64,000 nt of DNA from Rhodosorus marinus (GCA_029953675.1 JAMWBK010000005.1:2995001-3059000), one strand, 5' to 3'; shown: positions 22,705 to 34,422, counted from the first letter of the stretch. Program-made: numbers and translations. The notes: a model not told the origin generated them from the sequence alone.

Positions 22705-23600
22705 TTGTCTGATCTGGCTATAGAAAGGGCTGGAGTAGGGGTTGATTACTTGAACAAAATAAAAAACGGAGAAAGGCCGTGGGCTTTACGTGGGGATACT
22801 CCCACCGCTCGCCCCTTTGGTGGTATACACGTCTCATCGGGGAGAACGTCACGTCACCGGGTTGTCGTGCTTTTCGCGGGCTCCTGTTCTTACTGTGAGC
22901 TCTTCAGTAGACTAGGGACTTCAGGGGAGGTCAAAAAGCTAAGCAGCACGAGAGTTCTGTGCAATTGGATCGGGTACTTATGGAAGAGGTCCTTGAGCCA
23001 ATGGCAGATCCAACGTTGTCAAGAAGTCCAAAATTCTCCACTAGGACTGTCACCGTTAGGTGACTAGAATAGCGCCAGAAGGCAATGAACTGTTTGGCTC
23101 GCTTGTTCGCTCAGTGGGAGATTCAGCAAGGAGGCCTTGTCAATATATAGCTCGAGGAAACCGAGTTCAGAAAAATTTACTAGCTGACCGGATAGCTTGT
23201 GCGGAGGACAAGAGGCTTCCGGTAGATCACATTTCATACTTTGCTGTGTATATATTGGCGAGGCCTCCTCGCTGAATAGAGCTCACCGGGTGGTAGGTGA
23301 GGCGGCTTTTTATTCGGCAAGAGGTTAAAGCGCCGGATCCTGCTACAGACTACCCAGGGACTGTGGAGGCCGCTTGCTAGGCTATTGTTTCTGTCGTGGG
23401 AACTGACGGGCGAAACGAGGTCGGTAAATTAGTTGTCCCAGGGTTCAATTCAGGGGTGGGCACATTACACAGAAGAATTGCTTGCTTCGAACACGCGCTT
23501 CTAGTGTTGCTAGAAGCTTCATGCTGTAGACTGCTGGTGAAGCACCGCTTAGAATCTGACACTCCATAACAAACCTGCCGGATCAAGTGTAACCCCTAGG
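22705..23600 (+). ncRNA. Hairpin-dense stretch, candidate structured RNA
   Basis: At least five short hairpins lie within 260 bases: GTCACC/GGTGAC (23049-23064), CAAGG/CCTTG (23127-23139), CTCG/CGAG (23151-23165), GCGAGG/CCTCGC (23258-23272) and CTCACC/GGTGAG (23282-23301). A T5 run follows at about 23306. A G-rich promoter-like tract precedes the region, but no recognisable protein does. I do not see the conserved boxes of U1-U6, RNase P, SRP or tRNA. The strand and limits are guesses. Confidence 0.2.
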
Positions 23601-24070
23601 CATGTCCAACCATTTCTCGTCCTAAATCGATGTCGAAAAAAGTGTTCATAGTTCGTAGTTCATCCCTGAGGATCAATCAGGTAACGGCCAAACCATACTT
23701 GCCGTGCAACTCGGTACTGCTAGGAACTTACACGTCCTCGCACCAAGAAGTGAACATGAAACAATCTGCACTAGTGCCTGAGAACCAAGCATCCTGAAAA
23801 GGAAGAGATGCTCAGCACTTTTCGCTGGCCCTGAAGGGGCCAATGAGAGGACGGGAAGGACGGCAGAGGGTCTGGTGAGTGCAGAGCACTTGTCTGACAC
23901 TTCGTACTCGAAATGCAAACTTTGGGACTCCTATCATCTCCACCAGACGCAGTTCTAAAGGGGAAGTTTCTGAGCCTTTCATCACTCTGGCGACTTGCGC
24001 AATGGGCGACACAAATCCATGCCTGGGGACATCCAAGTAATAAAAAAAGATCTAAATCACTAGTTTATAT

Positions 24071-24304
24071 CTAGATTGTTTCAACGAAAGGGAATACAAG
24101 CCTAGCACTCAAGAATGGCTTAAATAAAACGGTCCATTCACGGTTTGCAGCCGCACCAGAATCATCCAAATGAGATGATCCCGACTGTACGGGTGGAAAC
24201 AGGATCTGGACTAACTCCCAACAAGCAGTTTCCATAACAAACTGCTTTCCAACCCCTCTCTGGGAGAGACGCCAAGAGGCCATACAAGTATCAACTTCAG
24301 TCAT
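24071..24304 (-). pseudogene. Diverged partial copy of the F-box gene 3' end
   Basis: The segment VQILFPPVQS with its DNA context (AGGATCTGGACTAACTCCCA, near 24199) mirrors the C terminus VQILFPPLQP of the F-box protein (AGGATTTGGACTACTCCCAG, near 24377). Similarity continues upstream for about 45-50 bp with many changes. It lies just beyond the stop codon of the intact gene on the same strand, so it looks like a decayed tandem duplicate of the last codons. Confidence 0.5.
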
Positions 24305-24356
24305 CCACCAATCTATCCTTCCAAACCCAGCCTGGCAAGTGAGCGCTTCACAACGA

Positions 24357-25640
24357 TCACGGCTGTAGTGGCGGGAAGAGGATTTGGACTACTCCCAGCA
24401 AAGAATGTCCATCATAGTTGACCTTCTCCTGCGAATACTGGCAAGGAGGAACGAAAATAAATCTTCTGTCGCCTTCCAAAGCCAGCCCGGCGCGCGATCG
24501 TTTAACGAGGTAGTCAATGAACTGTTCGAAGCCCGGGCGATCCTCAGGAGTGACGGGCTCAAAGTACAGCATCGTAGCTTCTGGCAGAACAAACTGGTTC
24601 AGATGCAGCAGGCTAAATCGCCTCTCGACGACCAAAGTGTACGGGAGACCTTGGTCACCCAACCCGGGACCACGAATCTGGTGCGCATTCAAATTACAAA
24701 TGAACTTTCCGGTCTTTTGCAGTCTGCACTTCCATCTCGGCCTATTGGCCACCTTCGGATATATCTTTCTCCATTTGCTCGGATCTGTAGCCTCGACGGC
24801 CTCATCAATTAGCCGCCATGTGCTCTTATCAGTGTCTAATGACGGCCACAAGCGAATGCACAGCTCTCTCCAGAATCTGTCTTCGCAGCTGAACTCGTTC
24901 CACTGCTTGCAAACAAGCCGGACGTTGGCGAGGTCGGGTCCGTCAAGGAAGCTGAAGATCAGCTTAACCAATTCGTTTGGAAGCCCTTCAATGGAAGCTT
25001 TTGGGGCGGAGCTGTCCTGCATTTTCCTTGTGAGCTCCGTCGCCGCCGAATTGGATGAGACCATCAACAAAGTCCTCAAGTAATCCCTCATGAACGAGGC
25101 AGACCCTTCTCGGAGCTTTGGATGCGCGGAAATATACTGCAGTAGTTTTTCCAGTTCTTGCACCATGCATGGCACTGAATCCACCGGAAATTCTTCGCCT
25201 CGTTTGGACCTAAGAAACAACAGCGGGTTCAAAGTTTAGCACAAGAAGTCTCAAACTTCAGGACGGTGAGGGCACCCTCAAGCAAGAAAAAAGAAGACCG
25301 GGTGCTTTGAAACTTACAAAGCAAGAGTTTGCGGTCGTCTCCTCTTGTTGCTCTCCACGGTTATGGCCTGCCTAACTTCCTCCGCTTCAATCATGCTATC
25401 ATCCGCCGCATTCTCCACGTCATTGGCACGCCATTGCTCAGGTTCCTTACTTTTCTCCATAGTAGTGGAAACCTCTCCCGAATCCGAACTCCTCGACAAG
25501 AGAGCCCTTCGTTTTCTTCCGCTTATTGATTCACCTCCTCCACTACTTGTTAGCCCCAATCCCTCCTTCGTCGTTCTCTCAACACTCACTTCCTGATCCC
25601 CATCGGTGTCAACCACATGCCTCCTTTGATTTTCATTCAT
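24357..25640 (-). CDS. F-box protein
   Basis: Two exons on the minus strand: 25640-25318 and 25209-24357, in phase (phase 2 intron), 391 aa. Residues 1-107 are hydrophilic with a basic cluster SNKRRRPQT, possibly a nuclear signal. An F-box lies at about 181-228: IEGLPNELVKLIFSFLDG, then VRLVCKQWNEFSCEDRFWRE. The roughly 160 residues after it (PRWKCRLQKTGKFICNLN and onward) match no substrate-binding repeat I know. By family it is the substrate adaptor of an SCF (Skp1-cullin-F-box) ubiquitin ligase. The start is the first ATG in the open frame. The plus-strand flank beyond 25650 is C-rich, as for other minus-strand genes. Confidence 0.85.
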
Positions 25641-27458
25641 CTCAAAACCAAAAGACTCCAAGCCAAGCACTTAGACTCCAACTACACGCCGCCTTCCCGC
25701 CTCCTCCAACCTCCGACTTTTTCTCAACCCTACAACGCCATGCAAACAGACACAAGATCCAAACTTAACAACCCAAAAATCCTCAACAAGTACAAAACCC
25801 CCTTTTCCCTCCTTCCTCCTCACACACAAAACCTCAAACAGTAAACTAAACCCACATGCTCCTCACGAAAAAAAAAACTTCCCCCTCAACTCTCCAAGCC
25901 CCTAAACAAACAACCTTCCAAAACTTGTAAACAACCCAGACCTCGCTCACCTCTTCCTTCCCATCCTAACGACCCTCAAATATACTCCTTCCTCATCTCT
26001 TCACTCCTCCCATAAAGAAACTCAACCTTCTTCTTCACTCCTTCCCCCCTCCCACCCCACTCCTTCCCGTACAAAACGCCTTTGTAATCAACCCCCACCC
26101 CCTCCCTCGCGCTGCGCCTCCCTCCCACAAACACTCAAAACCCTTACTCCCGTCTTCAAAAACCCCGTTTTCATTTTTCCCACTTCCCTTCCCTCTTTCC
26201 AAGTTCACACAGGAAAGAGCTAAAATATTCATCACTAATCACGTTCTTTAGCACCTCCACGGGCCAGCTATTTCCTCAAAACAAACAAAACAAGACGAAT
26301 ATTTTAAAAAAAACATATTCTTGTGGCACTCCCAATAAATTTTTTTTTCTGTCTACGAACTAAAAGGCAACACTAGTCCAGTCTTCCAATACGATAAAAA
26401 CCGCTCTTCTAGATTTTTTCGGTGAAATATATATCAGGGGTAAGATAAGTTCATATAGTTTTAACCCAGCCCTTCCAAGGGCGTTAAAAACGACAGAAAA
26501 TTTTTATCCAATGAAGTTCTGACAGCTGGTGGAATGTAAGTTTATGATTGGATAAAATGAAGATGATTGGTTACTCTGCCCTGTCGCGAATAAAATTTCT
26601 GTTTGGGGGGGGGGGGAAACATAAAAAATGTGCTATATATTTTATCTATGGGGTTGGATGGAAAATTGATTGAGATGATTGTTCGATTTGGATTATTTTA
26701 TGCCTTCTTGAACGATCTGTTTGTACTTCTCGCCAGCGCCTCCATTATATGTCGGTTTTTGGGGGGGGGGAGGGTGAGAGGTATCTTTTCCTGTTTATAA
26801 GTTTCGAAGTCGGTTTTTTGTCATCCTACGATCAACTTTACTCCATCTCGCTCCCCTCTACCCCCCTCCCCCCCCTTAGAAAACGTTGGAGAAAAAAAAT
26901 CTCATGTAAGCTTTCAGCCAAAAAGAAAATGGAAGGGGGGCCATTTTTTTGGAATCATCAGTTTTCATTTTGCTAATATTTGCCTTGTTTTGGACACAAA
27001 AGCCTCAATATTAGAACTTGTGCAAAGCTTTGTTCTCTACTCGAAAGGGGTAAGTAGTGATTTTGTCGGCGACAGCTTTCTGAATTAACGTTTTTTATTT
27101 AAATGAAGACGCGTCTGTGTGGGTAGGAAGAAAGGGGTGCTTTGGTTGGTCTGATATGTCCCAGATAAAGGACACTGGTCGTATTCTTTCTTTACAAGCG
27201 ATGAGGATCCACTTCACTTTTTGAAAATTTGTACGTTACCTCGGGTATATCGTTTAATAAGTTTACAGATATCGTTTTAGCCTTCGGAAAGACTTGCTCT
27301 GTATGGAGTATATCTCTTCCGAGCACGAGTTGGACAATTGTCTCTGAAAATTGAAATAATATTTCCACTTAAAAGGTTTGACTTTAGGGTATTTCTTATG
27401 GAATTATCAACTAGAGCGATGACTATTGCCGACGGACCGATGATACGATGTAATTGCT
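25641..27458. other. Intergenic, pyrimidine-rich then AT-rich
   Basis: 25650-26200 is C/T-rich on the plus strand and probably the promoter side of the F-box gene. 26230-26600 is AT-rich. A G12 run lies at about 26606-26617 and a G10 run near 26761. 26800-27450 contains poly-A and poly-T runs. Open frames here are low-complexity and I support none as genes. Confidence 0.4.
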
Positions 27459-27665
27459 TTGTTATTGAGGAATAACAAAAATATGGTAGTACATCTTTAT
27501 GCTATCTTCCATGATATCGAAATATTGGAATCAGGTGGTTCCAATCTGAAGATACTTGTAAACAAGCACTTGTGTCAGAGAATTCACAGGCTCCTACGTT
27601 TACGTACCGGCATCTGTACATACCTGCTTCTGTGTTTGTCGCAGAGTTACGGCGGAAAACAGCAT

Positions 27666-28843
27666 CTACAACTCCGGGCACCGTCCCTTTGACGACTTTA
27701 CTAGTGAAGTTGTCTTCATTGTGAATGGCTCTGAGATTCGGTGATCGAACGCCGCATTGTTGTTTGAAGCGCGTATCATGCGTCTTCGGTAGTTCATCGC
27801 TCTCAGAGTAGATACTCTCTCATACGCGCATTTGCCTTCTAAGCCCGCTGCATCGAACAAGAAGACTATGCACAGGTGGTGCTGGTCGGCGGACAAGGCG
27901 GCACAAATTGGTCAGGTACAACTACCCCCCCTAGCTGAGTAGGACGACGAGATCTTTTCCCAGAGGTTACGAGGATTATCTCCGCGATGGGCAGTTCATG
28001 CGTAAATGGCACCGGGGACGCTGCACCTGTGTTCCGCAGACCGTACCGGCGGTCCCTACTCGACGGGAAGTAGCTCCCCCAACTGGCGGTCATACTCCTT
28101 CGAGTGGGCACAAAGAATATCTGCTGACTGAGCCTCTACTACGTAACGAGTTGATCCTTCAACTACTGTCACGGCTTGATAGTAGTCACTAGCACATTTT
28201 GCATCTTGGCAGCTAGCCCTCGGATACATTTCATTGCCCAGGAGGGCGTACATTTGCATGTTCCCATCGCCATCACGGGGGCTGATGGCGATGGCTTTCA
28301 GGACTGCCAGTGTGTTGTTTCGCGTAGACTGTATCCATGGTTAGTCTGGAAGTGAATATGCAAAGTGAAGCAGTGGCTATTGATTCAAATTATACCTGCG
28401 GATGTGGTTGTCTCGGTGTTCTCACTGAAGCGTTACAGGACCTTACCTAAACATCCTCGTCCAGTCACATGTGTGCATCCAACTTTTGCTCCCTGGAGTA
28501 AATGTGCGTTGCACTTAAAAGCAGGGCGGCGCGTTCCTCAGTGGATAAACTGTTTCAATGCGGGTGCCATGAAGCTTTCGCAATATCCTCGAGCTAAGAC
28601 TAGAGGGGATCTGTTCAGTTGGACAGCGAGCAGGTACAAGATCGGAATTACAACGCCCCATACCTGATCTTCTAGCACATTCGCATCGAACTCGGCTCTA
28701 CGGACTCGTGATGGTTGCATACGCGGCCATCTCTCTTGACCGCGGCGCTGGTATGCCAGCAACCCTTGCGCAGTCTGTGAGACTCTGTTGCTACGGGCAG
28801 CTCTCGCTGCTTTGACCCGTTGCCCGCCGTGCAGCAGTATCAC
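27666..28843 (-). CDS. Unrecognised coding-looking segments, probably one split or decayed gene
   Basis: Several overlapping open frames on the minus strand have balanced codon composition. The most protein-like is 28259-28056, extending upstream into VLKAIAISPRDGDGN and containing MYALLGNEMYPRASCQDAKC. Another (28843-28538) has GVVIPILYLLAVQL. Candidate splice sites exist between them, but I could not assemble a full in-frame product and recognise no domain. A perfect 12-bp inverted repeat (28264-28294) lies within the coding-looking part. Confidence 0.25.
28264..28294. repeat. Perfect 12-bp inverted repeat
   Basis: CCATCGCCATCA (28264-28275) and its complement (28283-28294) flank a 7-nt loop. 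Confidence 0.85.
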
Positions 28844-29130
28844 CAGGAACTAATATTCATGATTAAAGCAGACGCGTCCAAGGCAAACACCGCTTCGAGG
28901 CTATAACGCGAAGTGCGGTTTGCAGCAGTGTCACTGCCTTTCCTTGCTCTCGAGCGCAAAGCCTATGAGCATCGTGGACGAGATCAACCAAAAGCATTCA
29001 GTGCACATATCTATGACCTCAAAAAAGGGAAAGATTTACACGGTTTGCCAACCAACCCGCCGCTACCTGAACAAAAGCAAAGGCGAACTTCGAACTCCAC
29101 ATGGATCCAGAGAGCGTTGATGGTACCTCA

Positions 29131-30566
29131 TTAAATGCTCATCGTCCGTCGCCCAGTTCCTTCAAATCCGAAACGACTAGGCTCCGCTCTCTTCCGAAGG
29201 CCTCACCTTATCCGGAGCGTGGCGACCTGACCAATTTCTGTAAACAATTTCAGCAGTAACACACTGTCCGTTGGGAACGGTTTTTTCAAAACCTTTATCT
29301 GTCACCTTTGGAATGAATCTTCGTCAGTTATTTTTAAACTAAAATATGAATATATTCTTGTCGTCGGATCGTATCGGTAGATGACGCTTTAGTAACACAA
29401 TTTATACCAACGAAAAACACTGGCGATGGGCGTTTCCTTAAAAGGCCATTCTCTGGTAAATAATATGCTAGAAATTGGTACTGAGACTGAAATAGTTCAT
29501 TTAAAGTATAAATACTGAAAATCTATGTACTAAAACAATAATCCCAGCGGAAAAAAAAGGTCCGCTGATCGTCCATAATAACATGGGGGTGATTTTGGAG
29601 CAAAGCAAAATGCTCCAAAATCACCCCCCCAGGTTTGATCAAAACCAGCAACCCGATCCGATAGGTAAGATGTAAATATTTATACCGAAAAATACATTAT
29701 CGCCAAACCGAATGAAATCTATACCCCCTCCCAAGAAAACCAGCACTCGTTCCTTTGTTCTGAAAAATCCAAATATTTCTTCTTGTCACTTTTTTTTTTC
29801 TAATAGAAACAGCTGAAAATCTTGGACATGCCATTTTACTTCCTAAATTTCGTAATATCTGGAACATTCATGGCCGACAGAAAATATCTCGCAAAGGTAT
29901 ATTTTCCGCTCACTTCGTTTTTCATTTAAAATAGGCTCAGTTGGTTTCTATGGACTGGAGCGCTGGGGGGGTTCTCCCAGCGGTCTTCCAAGTTTTTTGA
30001 TAAGAAAAATGTAGAAAATTATGGACGCCCTGGGAAATTTTTAGGCGAAAAAAGATTGATCGATGTTTTTTTATTTGATAGATGATATAACCGGTAGAAC
30101 GGTTGGAGAGTTTCATGTCTTGGTGAGTGGCTCGTAACCCCGTAACTCTCCCCTCTGTGAGCTGTGAGCTATTTATTTTTTAATCTTTTGTTTTGTTTTA
30201 AAATATTTTTTTGTGTGTGTGTCTCCGGTGTGTGTATGACGCTTGACGCCAATTCAATATGAGAAGTGCAGAGCGTTTTTTCACCGGAGGAGCTCTGAAG
30301 GACCTTTTTGAGTTGGAGTGGATTGGTCTTTGGGGTGGGTGAAGGGAAGAGGATAGTGTGTGTATGTGAGGAATATGCTCATGAGGAATTGAGGGATAGT
30401 TGTTTGTGGGAGTATTGAAAGGTTTTGTTTGCTGGTGGAAAGCCCTGGTTTTGGATTGATAAGCTTCGTTAGGGGCGGGGAGGGGGGGGGGATTTCTTTG
30501 TTGGGCCTGTGCCTGTTTGTTATTTATAGTGTCGTTGACCTTTGGCCTGGATTTGTATGAGCTGTC
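29131..30566. other. AT-rich intergenic region with strong hairpin; promoter side of SPX gene
   Basis: No coding signal is seen. The stretch is AT-rich to about 30230. It holds a perfect 18-bp inverted repeat (29585-29628). The last 300 bp are G-rich on the plus strand, with a G run near 30480-30490, just before the SPX-Nudix start. Confidence 0.45.
29585..29628. repeat. Perfect 18-bp inverted repeat
   Basis: GGGGGTGATTTTGGAGCA (29585-29602) and its exact complement (29611-29628) flank an 8-nt A-rich loop. It is the strongest hairpin I found in the window. Confidence 0.92.
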
Positions 30567-32006
30567 ATGAAATGGGGAAAGGCTCTTAACGCGAAGGTGG
30601 AGGAGACTCCAGAGTGGTCTCCGTATTTTCTGAACTTTAAGAGTATGAAGAAGGAGCTCAAGGCTGTCAAGGAGATGAACTCCAGAGGTGTTGAGTTTAA
30701 AGGTAGGAACAGGTCTAGCTGTTGTCCATTGTCTTTCTCTTCGAATCTTGGTTTGAGTACTCTTACTGAGGTTGGATGTTCTTCGCATCACGTAGCCGCT
30801 TTGGCGTAGTCGTCTTTGGTGGGTTTAGTTTGGGAATCGTACTGAGATGGAGTTTGTATTTCTATGTGCTCAGAACGAGACTTGGACATGCACGGACTGA
30901 CTACACGCGAGTCTGATTCCAAGGAAAAACTGCTGAAATGTACGACGGACGCAATCGTGCCGTTCCTGGACAAGCTGAACGCGGAGATTGCAACCATTGA
31001 GACTTTTTTTGTAGCAACACTTACACAACTAGAAAAGAAGCTGAATGAGATCGAACGAGAACGCCGGGCATCGGTAAGTCGAGGAAAACCTCTTTGGTCC
31101 GGGTATCGCGAACTTAAGTAGCATCGAAATCGCTGAGTGTGGAAACGTTGGGTGATCTTGTGCGTGATGCAGGATGACGAACAGAAAGGAGTTTTGGCCC
31201 TGCGGGAAATCAACCGCAGCCTGAACGCGCTGGAGGAGTTCTCGCGGCTGAACTACATCTCAGCAGCAAAAATTCTGAAGAAGCTTGACAAGAGCATGGA
31301 GTCCGAGGTGAAAACAATCTACATTACTGAGATACTCAATGTTCAGACGTTCCACACTGCGCTCTCTTCGACTCTCCGAAACTTGAGCGAAAGAGTGGAT
31401 GCAATTTTAAGCGCAGGGTCTGATGTGTTCATGGCAAACTCGGGAAGCGACAACTTCAACAAAAACGCCCGGCAACGGTCAAACAATGCAAGGGATCTGA
31501 ACAATGACGTGGAGACGACTGAGGTCCTGCGACATGTTTCACTTTGTGTACCGCTGCGGCGAACTGATGGAGAACTCGAGGTTCTTGTCGTAACCGAAAA
31601 CGACGGCTCTCCTCACCTAGTGAAAGCACATATTGAGGCCGGAGAGACGAGTGTAGAAGGTAGTGCATTCATCAACCCCCTCAACGGACTTGACAAAAAG
31701 CGACTCACGAATATCACTATATATGGGTTTTTCTTTTGCTTCCTGATAGCGTTACTTCGGGAAATGAGCGAATTGGCAGGTTTGGCTGTGGGCCAAGAGC
31801 GAAATGTCGGGGAGTATCTGTCCACCACGAAGAAGAACACCGTTTACTACGCGTATACGGTGGTTGTCGAGCGCGAGCTTGAGGATTGGCCAATGGCTAC
31901 AACCGTTCGAAGACGATGGCTGCAGATAGACGAATTGATTTCCGAGCTCGAAGACAACACGGGAGTCCGGGTGCTGAGAAAGATCAATGAGAGTCCGCCC
32001 ATTTGA
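30567..32006 (+). CDS. SPX domain - Nudix (DIPP-like) fusion protein
   Basis: Four exons: 30567-30702, 30874-31073, 31173-31659 and 31750-32006, in phase, 359 aa. The N terminus is an SPX domain: MKWGKALNAKVEETPEW, KSMKKELKAVKEMN and, at 139-152, NYISAAKILKKLDK. The last carries the lysine cluster (K145, K148, K149, K152) that binds inositol pyrophosphates in SPX proteins. Residues about 232-345 form a Nudix fold closest to diphosphoinositol polyphosphate phosphohydrolases. It has VSLCVPLRRTDGELEVLVV, a Nudix box from 264 to 286 split by the last intron, then YYAYTVVVERELEDWP and RRRWLQIDELISELED. Removing the intron restores exact Nudix spacing, which supports the model. The box is degenerate: the first Gly positions read A264-H265 and the second Glu of the EE pair is L283, while E279 and E282 remain. 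The protein may hydrolyse or only bind PP-InsPs. It converges with the AGC kinase. Confidence 0.85.
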
Positions 32007-32825
32007 TCGTGGTAGATTCTCCTCAGCACTTTTTTAACTGGCTGTGCACAAGCTGGCCAGTGCTTTGTGCTTGCGCGCTCTTGAAGGGTTTTGCCGGTCT
32101 CGGAGGTGAAAACTGCGGGAAAAATGGACGCGCTATGTACCATATAGCGCCGCGGTGGGAGCCGCCTATTTGTTTTGCTCAACACTTCAACTTCCTTGCC
32201 GTACACGAACAGGAAGCGTCTGGGCTGCTCGTTTGCCCGATCCGGATGGGGTTTAGGATGCTTCCTATCCTTGCTGGTTAGCAAAGGCAAAGGGGTTAAT
32301 CTGAATCTTGTCAACTGGTACAAGCAGTACTCGATGGGGATGCGTTTCAGTCCGTACGCGCACTGCATATAAAGCGCACCTTCTTTTAAGCTATGAGTTA
32401 AGCACACGTACGTCTCCGCTGGGGAGACCGCTGAAACACGAGGGGATGTCTTCAAGAGTAATAGGGCTTGACGTCTCCAGTGAAGTCGTCTCTACCCCTA
32501 CCTTACGTTCCCTTTACAAACTCTTGGGAGCAACGAAATACACTGTCCAAAATGCTTTCCACAAACACGTCCAAAATGCTTTCCACAAACACATCCAAAA
32601 AAACAATAACAGACGCCTTCAAAGACAAGGCACAGCAACAAGCAAATCTCCTGCACTACATCCAGCGGGTGTGGGGTTTCCCCATGGAAGTCCTAATGGC
32701 CCATGTAGAGGACAAGGGTATGGTGAAAGAAACAACTGTGCAAAGAACCGACCTCTTGCCGCACGGCAATGCCAGGGAGGAATCATACAAGTGCATGACG
32801 CGCAGGCACTCCCGTGCAGGCGTTC
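32007..32825. other. Intergenic with unrecognised plus-strand ORF and 24-bp direct repeat
   Basis: An open frame from ATG 32552 runs to 33010 and overlaps the last kinase exon antisense. It begins with two 24-bp direct repeats (32547-32594, encoding SKMLSTNT twice) and continues with a plausible hydrophilic sequence (FKDKAQQQANLLHYIQRVWG). I recognise no family. It could be a short gene or a remnant. Confidence that it is coding is about 0.25. Confidence 0.35.
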
Positions 32826-34422
32826 TCATAAGCCGGTTGCAAGGCGCCCAAAGTCGTCCGTTGTCCCGGTCCATGTCTTTCTGCTTTGTTCTGAATGAGT
32901 ATTGCCGAAGTCCAACCCAATGGAGTTTCTTCTGTTCTTGTATTCGTTACGAATGTGTTTGTAGTCAGCAACCTGCACGTGCTTCGGATGTTTTCCTTTC
33001 TTCCCCATAACCTCTCTCAACCATTGCTCGGCTTCCGCTTTCTGGATCGTATCCCCTTTCACCGGAGGCTGCAGTGGGGGTTCCAGAGGGGCTGGAATTT
33101 CCATTTTCTCCAGTTCTTCCCAGCTAATTCCTGACGAACGGGGTTTAATAGGGCATCCGGGAGAATAACGTTGTCAAAGACTCTTGGCCACCAAAAAAGC
33201 CCGCTAAGACATAACCAACAGTCGCAAAAGAATCGGCGGCGGTCATATGTTTGCTTCCTACCTTTGAAAAAGGGATGACCTTTGACCTCCTCTGCGTCTC
33301 CTTGACTCCCTAGCCTTTTGTTCACGTCCTTGACTAGCAGCCCGTTAATAAAGCTCTTCATCTCAACGCTCAAGATTTTGGTTCGCTCGTCCTTGTCCAA
33401 GTCCAACTCCTCCTTTTCAATTTTGCTGAACAATTCTTTGTAATCGTCGGAGCGAAAAGGGGGCCTCCCCGCGACGAGAATGTACGCCAGTATTCCCAAC
33501 GCCCACCAGTCCACAATCCTTCCGTGGCCTTTTCGGGATAGAATCTCCGGAGCCTATAATAGAGTATCGGCGCTTACTATCAGCGGAGGACAATGCCTTG
33601 CACTAAGCCGCAATTTCAAGCTTACCTGGTAAACGGCAGTACCGCTGATGTCCTTGATTGACGTGTCAGTTGCTTGACCGGAAGCATAGCGGCCCGCAAG
33701 GCCGAAATCGGTTATCCGAATGTGCCCAAGCTCGTCCATGAGGATGTTTTCTAGTTTGACATCACGCCACACGAATTTGAATCGATGTAGTTCTCCTATA
33801 GCAACTGCGAGCTCCGCTAAATAGAACTTGGCTTCCTCTTCCTCCAGAGTACCGTTCTTCGCCAGTAAATCAAACATATCTCCTCCGCTCAAGTACTCCA
33901 ATACCAATACGACCACATCTTCGGTTTGAAAGCCACTGTGGCATTCGACGATGAACGGGTGCGGTCCAGCATTTCGCAGGACTTGACGCTCAACCCTGCG
34001 AACAGTCAACGCAAACGCGAGGAAAAAAAGTTAGCTAGCTTTCTAAGCGATCGGCCAGATTTTCCCTTGCAGAACGCTCAGTATCCGCTAGAAAAACCTA
34101 AAGCGTGTGTCTAAGAAGCATGTGTGAAAAAACCTTACGTGATGTTCTCGAGCTGATTTTCCCTCAGGAGATGCTCCTTGTTCATTATCTTCACAGCGAA
34201 TCTCTCCTGAGTGGACCTCTCCCTCACCAACATCACCGATCCAAACGTTCCTTTCCCCAAGACTCCCTCCAGGTCGCATCCAGGAAGCATCGGAGTCCCT
34301 GGAGGTGCTACGAATCCATCCAAATACGTTCTATCCGTAAAAGTCTTATGAAGTTCAGAAGGAGCCCCTTGCGGACGCTCCTTCTCCTTCGCATCATCTC
34401 CTCCAAGACAACACTTAAACAT
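32826..34422 (-). CDS. AGC-family serine/threonine protein kinase
   Basis: Four exons on the minus strand: 34422-34139, 33995-33626, 33553-33262 and 33130-32826, in phase, 416 aa. The N terminus MFKCCLGG could be lipid-modified at its cysteines (inference). Kinase motifs: GKGTFGSV loop (56-63), AVKIM with Lys78, VERQVL...HPFIV, EYLSGGDMFDLL, catalytic loop WRDVKLEN (171-178), DFGLAG (191-196), SGTAVYQAPEIL and DWWALGILAYILVAG. The DWW motif, the lobe ending HPFFKGISWEEL and the following proline-rich PPLQPPVKGDT are AGC hallmarks (PKA/PKG/AKT group). The catalytic His/Tyr is Trp171, but the Arg-Asp pair is intact, so it should be active. No cyclic-nucleotide, PH or clear hydrophobic-motif segment is seen. 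The acceptor at 33131 was chosen because it restores the AGC consensus. Confidence 0.9.

Noticed and set aside
23151-23200. GAGGAAAC word as RNase P RNA region
   Set aside because: The other conserved P RNA blocks and spacing are absent.
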